This document shows, one piece after another, positions 17,189 to 26,639 of a DNA stretch of 64,000 nucleotides. Position numbers and translations under genes: made by a program. Location of the stretch: NCBI RefSeq assembly GCF_000332175.1, contig NZ_KB235910.1, positions 286,401 to 350,400 of the forward strand, in the 5' to 3' direction. The DNA is from Pseudanabaena sp. PCC 6802 (lineage in GTDB: Bacteria; Cyanobacteriota; Cyanobacteriia; Pseudanabaenales; Pseudanabaenaceae). A model generated the notes under the pieces. The model worked only from the letters and a program-made list of their open reading frames with translations, had not been told where the DNA came from and ran no database searches. The stretch's first letter is position 1. Every line of letters starts with the position of its first letter.

Positions 17189-17394
17189 ATATCAATCACA
17201 AATAATTCGTGAAAAAGGTGGTGTGGGGTTGTGCCCCCACGCAGAGGTTTTACCCCTGCACCCCGTTCGTAAACGATTTAGGATCGCCATATCAATCACA
17301 AATAATTCGTGAAAAAGGTGGTGTGGGGGCTGTGCCCCCCACGCAGGGGTTTTACCCCTGCACCCCGTTCGCAAACGATTTAGGATCGCTATAT
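17189..17394. repeat. Two head-to-tail copies of a 100-base inverted-repeat element
   Basis: Unit 1 (17189-17288) and unit 2 (17289-17390) are over 90% alike. Each starts ATATCAATCACAAATAATTC and ends AAACGATTTAGGATCGC(C/T), followed by ATAT, which the copies share. Each contains GTGGTGTGGGG, GCCCCCACGCAG and GGGGTTTTACCCCTGCACCC blocks like the cores of families 1 and 2, but with other ends. No coding capacity. Confidence 0.75.
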
Positions 17395-17509
17395 CCTTAA
17401 TGAAATAATTGAAGCGGTTGCATTTGCTAAACATAAGTAGCCTGGGTAGAAGCTTTTATGCTAGGGGGAATCGCAATTACGGGCTACTTGTGTTTATTGG
17501 CAGCATTAT

Positions 17510-17878
17510 TTACTTATTGGCAATATTATTTAGGGCACTTTCAACTGATGGCTGCAGTGAGAGGAATTGCTCTAACCTAACTAATTTTACAGTTTGGGTA
17601 ACGCGAGGGTTGCTAATAATCTGTAGCGTACCGCCGAGACCTTGAGTCTTTTTAGCCATCTGCACGAGGACACCTAGCCCGGAGCTATCGACAAAATCGA
17701 TCGCCGATAAGTCTAGAATGATATTCGCAGGGCCGTCGTCAATGCATTTACCGATCACCTTGCGAAACGCAGGCTCTGAAAATGCATCTAGTAGACCAGT
17801 GAGGCGAAATATTTGATAATTTTCCTTGACTTCGCGACCGCCTCTTAAACTCACAGTCAGGGTTAGCTGTTCAGGAAT
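17510..17878 (-). CDS. STAS-domain anti-sigma factor antagonist
   Basis: SpoIIAA-like STAS protein, a partner-switching regulator controlled by phosphorylation of a serine in DSSGLG, seen here in LSAIDFVDSSGLGVLVQM. About 122 residues from the proposed start. A perfect AGGAGG (17889-17884) lies five bases before ATT 17878, in frame. GTG 17854, eight codons later, has no ribosome-binding site, so I prefer the rare ATT start. It is divergent from gatA. No anti-sigma factor or phosphatase gene is adjacent. Confidence 0.85.
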   Translation of the reverse strand: MPEQLTLTVSLRGGREVKENYQIFRLTGLLDAFSEPAFRKVIGKCIDDGPANIILDLSAIDFVDSSGLGVLVQMAKKTQGLGGTLQIISNPRVTQTVKLVRLEQFLSLQPSVESALNNIANK

Positions 17879-17963
17879 AGTGACCTCCTAAGGACGACAA
17901 CCTCAATTTGCGGGTATATTGTATTTGCTTTCTATGCACTTGTCCAGCCAGTTAAACCATTCC

Positions 17964-19433
17964 ATGCTATCAATCAGGGAAATTCACCAACAATTAACTA
18001 ATCGCGATCGCTCGGCTACAGAAATTACGCAGGAGTTCCTAGATCGTATTGCAGTCCTAGAGCCGTCTTTGCACAGCTTCATTACCGTGACATCTGAGTT
18101 TGCGATCGCCCAAGCTAAGCAGGTCGATAGCCAGATCGCGGCGAATGCAGAGTTACCTATGCTAGCAGGTGTACCCGTTGGGATCAAGGACAATATGTGC
18201 GTGCCGGGAATTCCTACAACCTGTGGTTCCCGGATCCTCAAGCATTTTACGCCGCCCTACATGTCCACCGTAACCAAAAAACTTTTTGGCGCTGGTGCGG
18301 TCATGGTTGGTAAAACCAACCTGGACGAATTTGCTATGGGCAGCTCTACGGAAAATTCTGCCTTTCATCTCACGGCAAATCCTTGGGATCTCAAGTGCGT
18401 ACCTGGTGGTTCGTCGGGTGGTTCAGCAGCAGCAGTTGCTAGCGGGGAATGCGCGGTTGCCACTGGCTCGGATACTGGTGGTTCTATTCGTCAACCTGCT
18501 TCATTTTGCGGTGTGGTCGGCCTCAAGCCCACCTATGGTTTGATCTCGCGATTTGGTCTAGTAGCATTTGCTTCGTCGCTCGACCAGATCGGGCCGTTTG
18601 CCCGCACGGTTGAGGATGCTGCCATCTTACTAGAAGCAATGGCGGGTTACGATCCTAACGACTCAACCAGTCTCAAGGTCGAGATTCCTAAATATTCCGA
18701 ACTACTAACTCCAGATCTAACCCAATCTCTGGCTGGTAAAAAGGTGGGCGTGATTGCCGAAACCTTTGGCGAAGGTTTAGATGGGGAAGTAGAGGCGGCG
18801 GTCAGGGCGGCGATCGCCCACCTGGAGGACATGGGTGCCGAGATCCACGAAATTTCATGCCCTCGTTTCCGCTATGGCTTACCCACCTACTACATCATCG
18901 CGCCTTCGGAAGCATCCGCTAATCTGGCTCGCTACGATGGCGTTAAGTACGGCTTGCGCGATGCCGATGCCGAGAACCTGATTAGCATGTACTCGCAAAC
19001 ACGGGAGGCTGGATTTGGTGCCGAGGTAAAGCGCCGCATCATGATTGGCACCTATGTTTTGTCGGCGGGTTATTACGATGCCTACTACCTCAAAGCTCAA
19101 AAAGTCCGCACATTGATCAAAGATGACTTTGACAAAGCATTTGCCCAAGTTGACGTACTGGTCAGCCCCACCGCTCCCGTCACCGCATTTAAAGCAGGCA
19201 GTAAAACCGCCGATCCGCTCAGCATGTACCTCACCGACCTGATGACAATTCCAGTTAACTTAGCAGGACTACCTGGTTTGAGCTTACCCTGTGGATTTGA
19301 CAGTAAAGGTATGCCGATCGGCCTCCAGGCGATCGCTAATGTCTTGCGGGAAGACGTGTTGCTCCAGGTTGCCTATGCCTACGAGCAGTCAACCGAGTGG
19401 CACAAAAAACAACCCACTGGAATTGGGAATTAG
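17964..19433 (+). CDS. gatA: Glutamyl-tRNA(Gln) amidotransferase subunit A
   Basis: Amidase subunit of GatCAB, which converts Glu-tRNA(Gln) to Gln-tRNA(Gln). 489 residues from ATG 17964, matching the usual start (SIREIHQQL). ATG 17934 and TTG 17919 are open but add an atypical leader. The Ser-cisSer-Lys triad is visible: GVPVGIKDN (Lys), [14 protein letters not shown] and [19 protein letters not shown] (serines). No gatB or gatC lies nearby, as is common in cyanobacteria. Confidence 0.96.
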   Translation: MLSIREIHQQLTNRDRSATEITQEFLDRIAVLEPSLHSFITVTSEFAIAQAKQVDSQIAANAELPMLAGVPVGIKDNMCVPGIPTTCGSRILKHFTPPYMSTVTKKLFGAGAVMVGKTNLDEFAMGSSTENSAFHLTANPWDLKCVPGGSSGGSAAAVASGECAVATGSDTGGSIRQPASFCGVVGLKPTYGLISRFGLVAFASSLDQIGPFARTVEDAAILLEAMAGYDPNDSTSLKVEIPKYSELLTPDLTQSLAGKKVGVIAETFGEGLDGEVEAAVRAAIAHLEDMGAEIHEISCPRFRYGLPTYYIIAPSEASANLARYDGVKYGLRDADAENLISMYSQTREAGFGAEVKRRIMIGTYVLSAGYYDAYYLKAQKVRTLIKDDFDKAFAQVDVLVSPTAPVTAFKAGSKTADPLSMYLTDLMTIPVNLAGLPGLSLPCGFDSKGMPIGLQAIANVLREDVLLQVAYAYEQSTEWHKKQPTGIGN

Positions 19434-19503
19434 CAATCAGTCCTTGGAAGTCCAGACCACAGCGAAAGATACTGCAAGCTATGCGGCAGTGCTTTTCGAT
19501 CTG

Positions 19504-19520
19504 AATTGAAAAACGCTATA
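19504..19520. repeat. Solo family-1 terminal repeat
   Basis: AATTGAAAAACGCTATA, identical to the right end of the family-1 elements at 37079 and 51600, with no matching left end nearby. Probably the scar of a deleted element downstream of gatA. Confidence 0.55.
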
Positions 19521-19562
19521 GCAGATCGCCTAAAAAAAGGGGATATGTTAGGGTCAGTTTGC

Positions 19563-22238
19563 CTACAAAATAAGCGGTCTTGGTTGGTCAATTACGTAAC
19601 CTTGGGCATGGTTGACCCCCAGGGCACTAATTTTTTGCAGAATCGCTTTACTGGAGACAAACTCGGCAATAGTCTGGATGCCCATTTCTTGAGCAATGCG
19701 ATTGATTGATGCCACGATCGCTTCTGCAACCGAATCTTTGATAATGTCTTTCACAAAGCTCCCATCAATTTTCAAGTAGTCGATCGGTAAGGACTTCAAA
19801 TACGCAAAAGATGACATGCCACTACCAAAATCATCCAGGGAAAACTGACATCCCATGTTCCTGAGCGCGTGCATCAATTGTATTGCTCGATTCAGATTTG
19901 AAATCGCTACGGTTTCAGTGATTTCAAAGCAAATTATTTTAGGCGGGATTTTATATATGTCAAATTGTTCGCGCACAAAATCTATAAATCCAATTTCGTT
20001 AATGCTAGCCCCTGAAAGATTGATAGAGTATTGGGATGATAGCTTATCGGTTTGACTGTTCATCCCTGACCTGAAATGACGCGCTAACATGCCGAACAAG
20101 GTGCGAATCACCCAGCGATCGATCGCTGGCATCAGTTTGAAACGTTCAGCCGTAGGAATAAACTTCATGGGGGATACTATTGTCCCATCCTCATCAATCA
20201 TACGCAGTAAAATCTCATAGTGATTTTGTGGCAATGAAGTAGATGGAGCAGTACGCTCTTTACAATCTGGGCTTTGATTAAGACAAACAATGCTCTGGTA
20301 GTAGAGGCGAAAGCCATTTTCCGCCAAAGCCCGATTAATCTTTGGCAACCATTGCATCTGTTGCCGTTGTCTGACTAACTCCCGATCGTCAGGCTTGTAG
20401 AAGCGAATTTGATTCCAACCAGCTTCCTTGGCAGCATAGCAAGCGGCATCGGCAGTACCCATAATGCTGGCTACATCCAGACTATTGGCGGAAATCTCCA
20501 CTAAGCCAATGCTAACTCCGATGTTGAAGGTTTTATTGTCCCAAACAAATCCAAACTCCTGGATAATCTGTCGAATTTCTTCGGCAAGGTGTTGAGCTTT
20601 TTCAGTCGGACAATCATAGAAAATAATACCAAACTCATCTCCGCCAATCCGTGCGAGCGTATCGGCTTTACGCATTGTTGTCTGCATCAAGGCTGCAACC
20701 TGACACAAAAGTTCATCGCCCGCTAAGTGCCCGCAGGTGTCATTAACCACTTTAAAGCGATCGAGATCCAGGTAGGCCAGTACGTGCTGTTTATCCTGGG
20801 TTTTGGCGATCGCTAGCGCCTGCCGCAAACAGCGTTCGAATTCCCGCCGATTAACCAAATTGGTGAGAGCATCGTGGCTTGCCTCCCATGACAGCAGATT
20901 CTCCATGGCACGCTCGCTAGTGACATCTCGAAATACTAAAACTGCACCAATTACCTCTCCTTCTTTAGTTAGAATGGGAGCAGCGGAATCATCAATTGCG
21001 AATTCTTGACCATCACTACCGATCAAGACTGCATTACTAGCTAGCTCTACAACGCGAGCTTCACGCAGTGCTGCTTCCACTGGGCTGGCTAAAGGCTCGC
21101 CGGTATGTCCGTCTACAATAGAAAATACTTCGGAAAGCGGGAGACCTTTGGCTTTATCATTTGTCCAGCCGGTAAGCTGTTCGGCAATCGGGTTGAGTTG
21201 TTCTACCTCACCTTTCGCATTTGTTGCGATCACTGCATCGCCGATTGAGTAGAGCGTAATTTCAGCCAGTTCTTTAGCTTGAAAAAGATTTTGTTGACTT
21301 TGCTTGAGCGCGCTGAGATAATGCTCCAGCCTGCGTAGTAAAGAAAGGGCAACTCCCCCAAATACCGAACCAAATACCAACCCTACTATCAACAGCGATA
21401 TCAATAAATATAGCAAATTTGCTAGCCCCTGCTTATAGATATCTCTGGGTATATCTACCCGCAGAATCAAAGCTGGTTTGCCATAGATATCATTGACGAT
21501 CGCATACCCACCAATCTCATCGTTACTGAGCGGGCTGACAAATTTAGTTCGATCCTGGCTTAGTGAAATCCGTGCGACTTGGAAATCGAGGGGCAACTGC
21601 GGATCGTCAAATTGCTTAACTGTCACAGATAGGTTAGTAGTGGCAGCTAAGTGCGAGACCTCACTGGCATCGAGGTAACGGGCAAAGATTAAAGTACCGC
21701 GACTTGGGCCTTTTGCCTCACTAGTAAGAATCTCCCTCGATACAAGTAGCAAGGGACTTTCCGGCAACATTAAAATCCCTAATGCTCTGATATTGCTGTT
21801 TGGCGCAACTGGTCTGAGGAGTGCATTGGGCTTGAGCTGCGATCGCAAGCTTTCAGGGATATCAATGCTCTTGGATTGGATGCGATCGAAACCTTGACCG
21901 GCAATCAGGCGATTGGCAGGATCGACAAATAGGATAAAGTTAAGCTTCAACGATAAGAAAGCCTGGGCATGAATGTTTGACTTGACAAAATTAGGATTTT
22001 TATCCTGCATAAAATTGTAGGCATCATCCCAGTTTGCCCAGTCACCACTTTTGCTATTAAGAGTAGCGGTTTCGTTGGAGACAGCCTGTAGCAAGCGCTC
22101 CACATTTTGGCGTACATCGCGTTGTTCGAGTTGGCTGCTACTTTCGAGGATAATATTTAGCGCGATTCCATATAGCAAACCTATTGGACCGATCAGGGTA
22201 AAGAAGATAATCAGTAGAATTTGTTTGCGAAAAATCAT
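19563..22238 (-). CDS. Membrane sensor with CHASE4, PAS, GGDEF and EAL domains
   Basis: 891 residues. A transmembrane helix (about 7-27), an extracytoplasmic CHASE4-like sensor (about 40-260; the SGDWANWDDAYNFMQDKNP block is typical), a second helix (about 268-295), PAS (about 317-440), GGDEF with intact RIGGDEFG near 531, and EAL (about 640-880). EALLR reads EILLR, but the glutamate, the NLSG asparagine, CFEITET, DDFGSG and LKIDGSFV are kept. Both c-di-GMP synthesis and breakdown are therefore possible. It is the second c-di-GMP enzyme in the window and is monocistronic. Confidence 0.93.
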   Translation of the reverse strand: MIFRKQILLIIFFTLIGPIGLLYGIALNIILESSSQLEQRDVRQNVERLLQAVSNETATLNSKSGDWANWDDAYNFMQDKNPNFVKSNIHAQAFLSLKLNFILFVDPANRLIAGQGFDRIQSKSIDIPESLRSQLKPNALLRPVAPNSNIRALGILMLPESPLLLVSREILTSEAKGPSRGTLIFARYLDASEVSHLAATTNLSVTVKQFDDPQLPLDFQVARISLSQDRTKFVSPLSNDEIGGYAIVNDIYGKPALILRVDIPRDIYKQGLANLLYLLISLLIVGLVFGSVFGGVALSLLRRLEHYLSALKQSQQNLFQAKELAEITLYSIGDAVIATNAKGEVEQLNPIAEQLTGWTNDKAKGLPLSEVFSIVDGHTGEPLASPVEAALREARVVELASNAVLIGSDGQEFAIDDSAAPILTKEGEVIGAVLVFRDVTSERAMENLLSWEASHDALTNLVNRREFERCLRQALAIAKTQDKQHVLAYLDLDRFKVVNDTCGHLAGDELLCQVAALMQTTMRKADTLARIGGDEFGIIFYDCPTEKAQHLAEEIRQIIQEFGFVWDNKTFNIGVSIGLVEISANSLDVASIMGTADAACYAAKEAGWNQIRFYKPDDRELVRQRQQMQWLPKINRALAENGFRLYYQSIVCLNQSPDCKERTAPSTSLPQNHYEILLRMIDEDGTIVSPMKFIPTAERFKLMPAIDRWVIRTLFGMLARHFRSGMNSQTDKLSSQYSINLSGASINEIGFIDFVREQFDIYKIPPKIICFEITETVAISNLNRAIQLMHALRNMGCQFSLDDFGSGMSSFAYLKSLPIDYLKIDGSFVKDIIKDSVAEAIVASINRIAQEMGIQTIAEFVSSKAILQKISALGVNHAQGYVIDQPRPLIL

Positions 22239-22530
22239 GGAACTTGATTATAGTTCGTTGTAAATGAACCTCACTTTCATCATTACTTCTATACCACTAC
22301 CCATTTTTGATGAGAGGGGGGATAGGAAGGAGAGATTAGTTGCAGAGCTTTTAAATTCATATCACCTAGGTGAGATTATACCCATCTATAACATTAAGTT
22401 AAGGGATCTTGGGATATTTTTTAACTAACTAGCAATTTGAACAGCAAACACGAGAGATCGAACGGGGTGCAGGGGTTCCACCTCTGCGTGGGGGCAACGC
22501 CCCCATCCGTAAACCACAACAATTTAAATT

Positions 22531-22662
22531 GGTATAAGGAGATTTCTGGCAAGGGAAATACCCGTAGGGGCAGCGCTCCTGTGCTTGCCCTCAACCAATC
22601 GGGGCGATCGCAGATTGCCCCTACAATTATCGGTATGTTTTTTCATGGCAATCTCCTATACC
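22531..22662. repeat. Inverted-repeat element with GGTATAAGGAGATT ends
   Basis: 132 bases. The left end GGTATAAGGAGATTTCTGGC pairs with the right end GCAATCTCCTATACC, and the middle contains GTAGGGGCA ... TGCCCCTAC. Only this copy was seen in the window. Confidence 0.6.
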
Positions 22663-22777
22663 AAATCCTGGTTTGCTGTCCCCTTTTCTTGGAGTTTGCG
22701 CAGGCTGACTTTGTTGGTGTAGCTGCAACTTCCAGTCGCCAGGCAATCTTAGGGCTAATTAATGCAGATTTGGTATA
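22658..22777. repeat. Family-4 element, copy without nested insertion
   Basis: 120 bases with ATACCAAATC and GATTTGGTAT ends. It aligns with 40059-40276 except that it lacks the 100-base family-2 insertion there, and so shows the empty site. Confidence 0.65.
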
Positions 22778-22796
22778 ACCTCCTAAAACAAACATT

Positions 22797-22821
22797 GCCC
22801 AACCTATTAGATAGGTTGGGC
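22797..22821 (-). terminator. Intrinsic terminator of rpmG-rpsR
   Basis: Perfect 11-base stem GCCCAACCTAT / ATAGGTTGGGC with a three-base loop, 27 bases past the rpsR stop. On the minus strand it is followed by a T-rich stretch (AATGTTTGTTTTAGG). Confidence 0.75.
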
Positions 22822-22848
22822 TAATATCAAAAACTTATAAGGAATTAA

Positions 22849-23064
22849 CTAACCTTCTTTATTGATGAAGGGCAACAGAGCAATTGTCCGAGCTTGCTTG
22901 ATTGCAATCGTTAATTGCCTTTGCTGCTTTGCGGTTAGACCCGTAATGCGGCGAGGTAGAATTTTACCTCGCTCGGTAATAAACTTGCGCAGTAGATCGA
23001 CATCCTTATAGTCAATCGGTTCAGTGGGTTTGATCGGGGAAAGGCGCTTGCGATAAAAAGCCAT
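22849..23064 (-). CDS. rpsR: 30S ribosomal protein S18
   Basis: 71 residues, the usual length, with [30 protein letters not shown] and [21 protein letters not shown], the S18 core that pairs with S6. It follows rpmG by five bases, an order common in cyanobacteria and chloroplasts. A strong hairpin terminator lies just downstream. Confidence 0.97.
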   Translation of the reverse strand: MAFYRKRLSPIKPTEPIDYKDVDLLRKFITERGKILPRRITGLTAKQQRQLTIAIKQARTIALLPFINKEG

Positions 23065-23069
23065 AGTAA

Positions 23070-23258
23070 TTACTTAATTTCTTTGTGAACTGTGTGGCGG
23101 TTGCAGTGGGGACAGAACTTCTTCAGTTCTAGCCTGGAGGTGGTGTTACGACGATTTTTGGTAGTCGTGTAGCGAGAAACACCGGGCGATCGCTTATCGA
23201 TATTAGTGCGACACTCGGTGCATTCCAAAGTAATAATGATGCGAACGCCTTTTGCCAT
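23070..23258 (-). CDS. rpmG: 50S ribosomal protein L33
   Basis: 62 residues with the zinc-ribbon form of L33: ECTEC near the N-terminus and CPHC near the C-terminus give four metal-binding cysteines, with the [11 protein letters not shown] block between. First gene of the rpmG-rpsR operon. Confidence 0.97.
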   Translation of the reverse strand: MAKGVRIIITLECTECRTNIDKRSPGVSRYTTTKNRRNTTSRLELKKFCPHCNRHTVHKEIK

Positions 23259-23316
23259 TGGTTTTATTTGAAAGCACGGTCTAACATTATGACATAGTTA
23301 ATGAACTTTACGCTAG

Positions 23317-24354
23317 TCAAAAACGCGGTTTTCGTGACTTTTTCTTTTTGTTGGGGCGGCGCGAGTTCTGCGGAGCTTCAAATCGCGGTTCCGAGCGCTG
23401 CCAGTCGCGATCGTCGTCGGTGTAAGGGTCTTCGTTGTAGTTTGCCTTGTAGCGATCGATGCCTCGATTATTTACTCTGTTTTCCCGATTGCTCTGCGTG
23501 TAAGGCTCTTCATCCCAATCGTCCCAATCATCAAATCGATCCTGTCGCTCTTGGCGTGGCGATCGCCCGTAATTTTGGTCGTAACGATCCTGCCCATAAC
23601 GGTTCCGCGCACTGCGATTTTGGCTTTGCTGCTGGTCGGGATCCTCGTCGTAGCGATCGTCATAGGGTTGACGATAATTTCTTTCTCCCCAGCCATCATC
23701 GCTGCCATACTCATCAAAATCGTCAAATTCGTCGTAGTCCTGACTGTAGCCTCGATCGTAGCCCTGGGTGTAACCCATGCGACGATCTCTACTACTTTGG
23801 TAAGCTTTGCTGGCACTGCGGCTAGCTTGACCGAATAGTTTGGTGACTTTTTGGTCGAGTTGTAATCCTTTACGGCAGGCAATCACGATCGTGCCAGCGA
23901 GGCGATCGTGCAATGTTTGCATCTTTTCGGAGTCAGCCAGGGCAATGACACCATCGGCAACGATCGGAATCAGCGCAAACAGGCCGATCGTATTGGTGAG
24001 GCCGCCATAGCTAAATCCAGCCAGTACAAAAGCCATCCCCAAGTAGATTACAGATTCGCGTTTCAGCAATTCCAGCACGCCCGCAGTTTTGCCATAGGTC
24101 ATATCTACAACCCTAATGCTCAGCAACCACCGACCCAGGCTTTGCCCCTGATTCTTGCCTGCAACGATCACGCGGTTAATTAGCCAGGCTATCCCAAAAA
24201 TTATCAAGCCCAAGCCAGAATTACCTAACCCCAAAAGTGCCTCAATTAATTGCCCCAAGAACGCACAGGCAATAAAATCCACAAACAGAGCGGCATTACG
24301 TTGAGCTAGACGTGCGAGGGCAAGTCGAGAATATGCAGGTTCGTAATCCATCAT
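23317..24354 (-). CDS. RDD-family membrane protein with long charged tail
   Basis: 345 residues from ATG 24354. The first about 150 residues are an RDD domain with several membrane helices (NAALFVDFIACAFLGQLIE; the LGRWLLSIRVVDM block; the closing HDRLAGTIVIACRK). RDD proteins are poorly defined; some are ion antiporters. The C-terminal half is a low-complexity tail rich in Asp, Arg, Tyr and Gln (DEFDDFDEYGSDDG and many NR/DRY pairs), probably disordered and cytoplasmic. It lies 58 bases upstream of rpmG on the same strand. Confidence 0.8.
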   Translation of the reverse strand: MMDYEPAYSRLALARLAQRNAALFVDFIACAFLGQLIEALLGLGNSGLGLIIFGIAWLINRVIVAGKNQGQSLGRWLLSIRVVDMTYGKTAGVLELLKRESVIYLGMAFVLAGFSYGGLTNTIGLFALIPIVADGVIALADSEKMQTLHDRLAGTIVIACRKGLQLDQKVTKLFGQASRSASKAYQSSRDRRMGYTQGYDRGYSQDYDEFDDFDEYGSDDGWGERNYRQPYDDRYDEDPDQQQSQNRSARNRYGQDRYDQNYGRSPRQERQDRFDDWDDWDEEPYTQSNRENRVNNRGIDRYKANYNEDPYTDDDRDWQRSEPRFEAPQNSRRPNKKKKSRKPRF

Positions 24355-24451
24355 AAAAAGATGTGCTGGGCGATTGTTAAAATACTTTAAAGGCGTTTGG
24401 CATACTTGGCGCAACTCCCCTGATTGTAAACCATTGCTTCGATGCCAATAC

Positions 24452-24606
24452 TATAGTTACGACCATATTCAGATCTATTAGTACAAGGGGGTGTGGGGGC
24501 TGCGCCCCCACGCAGGGGAGGCAGGGCGGTCTTGGGGGTTTCCCCCTAGAGCCACTGCCGTGTTCCACCCCTGCACCCCATCCTAAGCCTGTTGGCTATG
24601 GCTATA
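24452..24606. repeat. MITE-like element, family 2, copy 2
   Basis: 155 bases. The left end is degenerate (TATAGTTACGACCATATTCA) and the right end is TAAGCCTGTTGGCTATGGCT followed by ATATA. The core carries GGGGGTGTGGGGGCTGCG and CCCCCACGCAGGGGAGGCAG blocks. Its right end stops immediately before the start codon of the Trp-rich gene at 24608, so it forms that gene's leader and perhaps its promoter. Confidence 0.65.
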
Positions 24607-24607
24607 T

Positions 24608-24862
24608 ATGTCTAAAAAGCAAAAGTTCCCCTATCTAGTCGGCTCCAAATGGACGGCTTTACAAGAAACATTTGGTTGGCGGCATTTTGTGGTAACCAAT
24701 CGCAAAAATGAGGGCAGTTTAGTTTTTGCAGAAATGAAAGCCGCCTGCGATCGCTCGGTGAGATTCTGGCTAAATGCCAAAGCCTTGCGGGATAGATCGT
24801 TATGGTTACCTGGCTGGAAAGCCCTGGACGAACGGTTGCCCGTCATTGCTGAAGACGATTAG
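24608..24862 (+). CDS. Small Trp-rich protein, TIGR02450 family
   Basis: 84 residues, basic and rich in tryptophan. LVGSKWTALQETFGWRHFVV and the closing LWLPGWKAL are hallmarks of TIGR02450, a family of unknown function in cyanobacteria and gammaproteobacteria. Its 3' end overlaps the convergent ABC permease gene by four bases. The start codon directly abuts a family-2 repeat element, and there is no Shine-Dalgarno sequence. Confidence 0.75.
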   Translation: MSKKQKFPYLVGSKWTALQETFGWRHFVVTNRKNEGSLVFAEMKAACDRSVRFWLNAKALRDRSLWLPGWKALDERLPVIAEDD

Positions 24863-26412
24863 GCTGGCAGGGTACCGCTGCGATCCGTGCTTAACTGTTG
24901 CAGTTTCGTGGCAAGACGGAATCCCAAGGCGATCGCAATAATCGCCTGCACGACAATCCCCACGACTAAATTTGCTTCAGAGGCTGCACCTGATGGATAC
25001 ACTGGAAGCCCGAGGATAATCCACAGTAGCGGCACGCGCTCGGGCGTAAGCGACAACAGACTCAAAAAGATAGGGGGTAAGATCGTAATACTGACAATCG
25101 TTCCCCATGCCCACACGACAGGACGCTGGATTTTTAAAGACAAGATTAACTGCACGATCGTGGCATAGACGAGCATCGTCGTGGAAAAAAGTACTAGCGC
25201 GAGGATTCCTTTCAGTTTGTAAGTGCTGTCGTTCCACAGACTTACCCAAGGGATGAGTAGAGCATTGGCGATAATGAGATTCACCGCGATCGCGATCGGA
25301 GCGGGGCTTTTATCTGCCCAGATCAAATCTCGTACCAAACCTCCTCTCTGCAAACCATAACGTACCCAGTCCAGAAGTGCTTGTCTCTGAGTTGACAGGG
25401 ACGCAATCAAAATGAGAAAACAGATGAAATTAAAAACATAGAGTCCCCCAAATTGAGCGAGGTAGATTAGCCGATCGGGGGGATTGCCGGAATATAAGCA
25501 AAAACCCAGACAGAAAACTTCTAAGAAGGCAACGGTGTAATAGCTTTGTTTTTTGCCGATCGCGGTTGCACTTGGACTATTAAAGCGTCGTTTGACTAAT
25601 TGCCAAACCCCATAGGTACCGATACCAAGGACAGCCAGGGTAAAGATATGAGATGTGAAAGGATTTTCGGCTAGCTGGAGATAAAACCACTGAAAATCTG
25701 GGATGGAGTTAATTGCGAAAACGGTTCTAGAGAAAGAACTCCAGGTCGTACTTAAATTCCAAAACATGTAAATATTGGTAAGCCAAAGCGTAACAAACGC
25801 CAACAGGATAGGCCCGCTAGATATACGCCCCGCAATCAGGATGCGATCGCCGCTCCAAAGCGCCTGGAGCACTGCGGCGCTAAACAGAAATATGCCCGTC
25901 GCTAGCAATAGCACGTAATAACTGACTAGAAAGCCAATAGGCGTGCCTGCATTAATGGCAGCGACAACATGTAGAGGTACGATCAGTGCTACACCTAAAT
26001 ACGACAAGATCGGTACGCCTAAGAGTTTGCCGACCAGAATGCTGAAACAGGAACGAGGACTGAGGCGGATAAAATTGAGCGTGCCGCGCCTTTCCTCTTG
26101 GGTGAGGTCGGCCACGAGCGCATAGACTCCGGCAGCAAAAAAGATAAAAGGCAAAAGCCAGGCAATAAAGCGAAATTGGTCTTGCCACCAGATCGGCCAG
26201 TTAACCGTGCAGGGTGTTGCCGTATCCAAACAATACCGCGAATACCTCTGCCCTTCTCTAGGTAAAGATTGCCAAAAAGAGAGGATAAATAGGAGTTGAA
26301 AAACAACCGAGCCAGCTACAGTAACTGCGACGCTACGAAACTTTAGCCTACCTTTCAGTTCTCTCAACAGTTGCGGATTCCAGTCACCGATTTGATTTAG
26401 TAGTTGATTCAT
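24859..26412 (-). CDS. ABC-2 type transporter permease
   Basis: 517 residues with about twelve hydrophobic helices. After an N-terminal amphipathic LNQIGDWNPQLLRELKGRLK comes a large loop with two cysteines (CLDTATPCTVNW), then helices through to the C-terminus. DLTQEERRGTLNFIRLSPRS is the coupling segment typical of ABC-2/NatB-like permeases. The ATPase gene lies 227 bases upstream on the same strand. The substrate cannot be told. Confidence 0.85.
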   Translation of the reverse strand: MNQLLNQIGDWNPQLLRELKGRLKFRSVAVTVAGSVVFQLLFILSFWQSLPREGQRYSRYCLDTATPCTVNWPIWWQDQFRFIAWLLPFIFFAAGVYALVADLTQEERRGTLNFIRLSPRSCFSILVGKLLGVPILSYLGVALIVPLHVVAAINAGTPIGFLVSYYVLLLATGIFLFSAAVLQALWSGDRILIAGRISSGPILLAFVTLWLTNIYMFWNLSTTWSSFSRTVFAINSIPDFQWFYLQLAENPFTSHIFTLAVLGIGTYGVWQLVKRRFNSPSATAIGKKQSYYTVAFLEVFCLGFCLYSGNPPDRLIYLAQFGGLYVFNFICFLILIASLSTQRQALLDWVRYGLQRGGLVRDLIWADKSPAPIAIAVNLIIANALLIPWVSLWNDSTYKLKGILALVLFSTTMLVYATIVQLILSLKIQRPVVWAWGTIVSITILPPIFLSLLSLTPERVPLLWIILGLPVYPSGAASEANLVVGIVVQAIIAIALGFRLATKLQQLSTDRSGTLPA

Positions 26413-26454
26413 AGTTCATGATTTGTGGTTCGACATAGGCGGGGGATATCGCAG

Positions 26455-26518
26455 GGGTTTAGCATTTGTCTGTCAATCTCCACATCAAACCCAAGCATCC
26501 CTTACAAATGCTAAACCC
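26455..26518. repeat. Short perfect inverted repeat GGGTTTAGCATTTGT
   Basis: GGGTTTAGCATTTGT (26455-26469) and its exact complement (26504-26518) are separated by 34 bases, between the ABC ATPase and permease genes. It could be a small MITE or an attenuating hairpin in the transcript between the two genes. Confidence 0.6.
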
Positions 26519-26639
26519 TTACGGGGCGGTTGGGCGTTCGGCGTTAGGGGTTGTGTTGTGTTTTCGTTTTTTGTCATTTAGATTTTAGGGATTGATTGTA
26601 AATATCTCTTTCTCTATCAACAACCGACAATCAGCCAAT

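Larger units (their letters stand above)
22239..22796. other. Cluster of abutting repeat elements
   Basis: About 560 bases without a gene. 22239-22455 is AT-rich unique sequence. Then come a family-5 unit (22460-22536; GGGGTGCAGGGGTTCCACC ... CCACAACAATTTAAATTGG), an element with GGTATAAGGAGATT ends (22531-22662) and a family-4 element (22658-22777; ATACCAAATC ... GATTTGGTAT). The three overlap at their ends by a few bases, sharing GGTATA, as if each inserted at the edge of the last. Confidence 0.65.
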
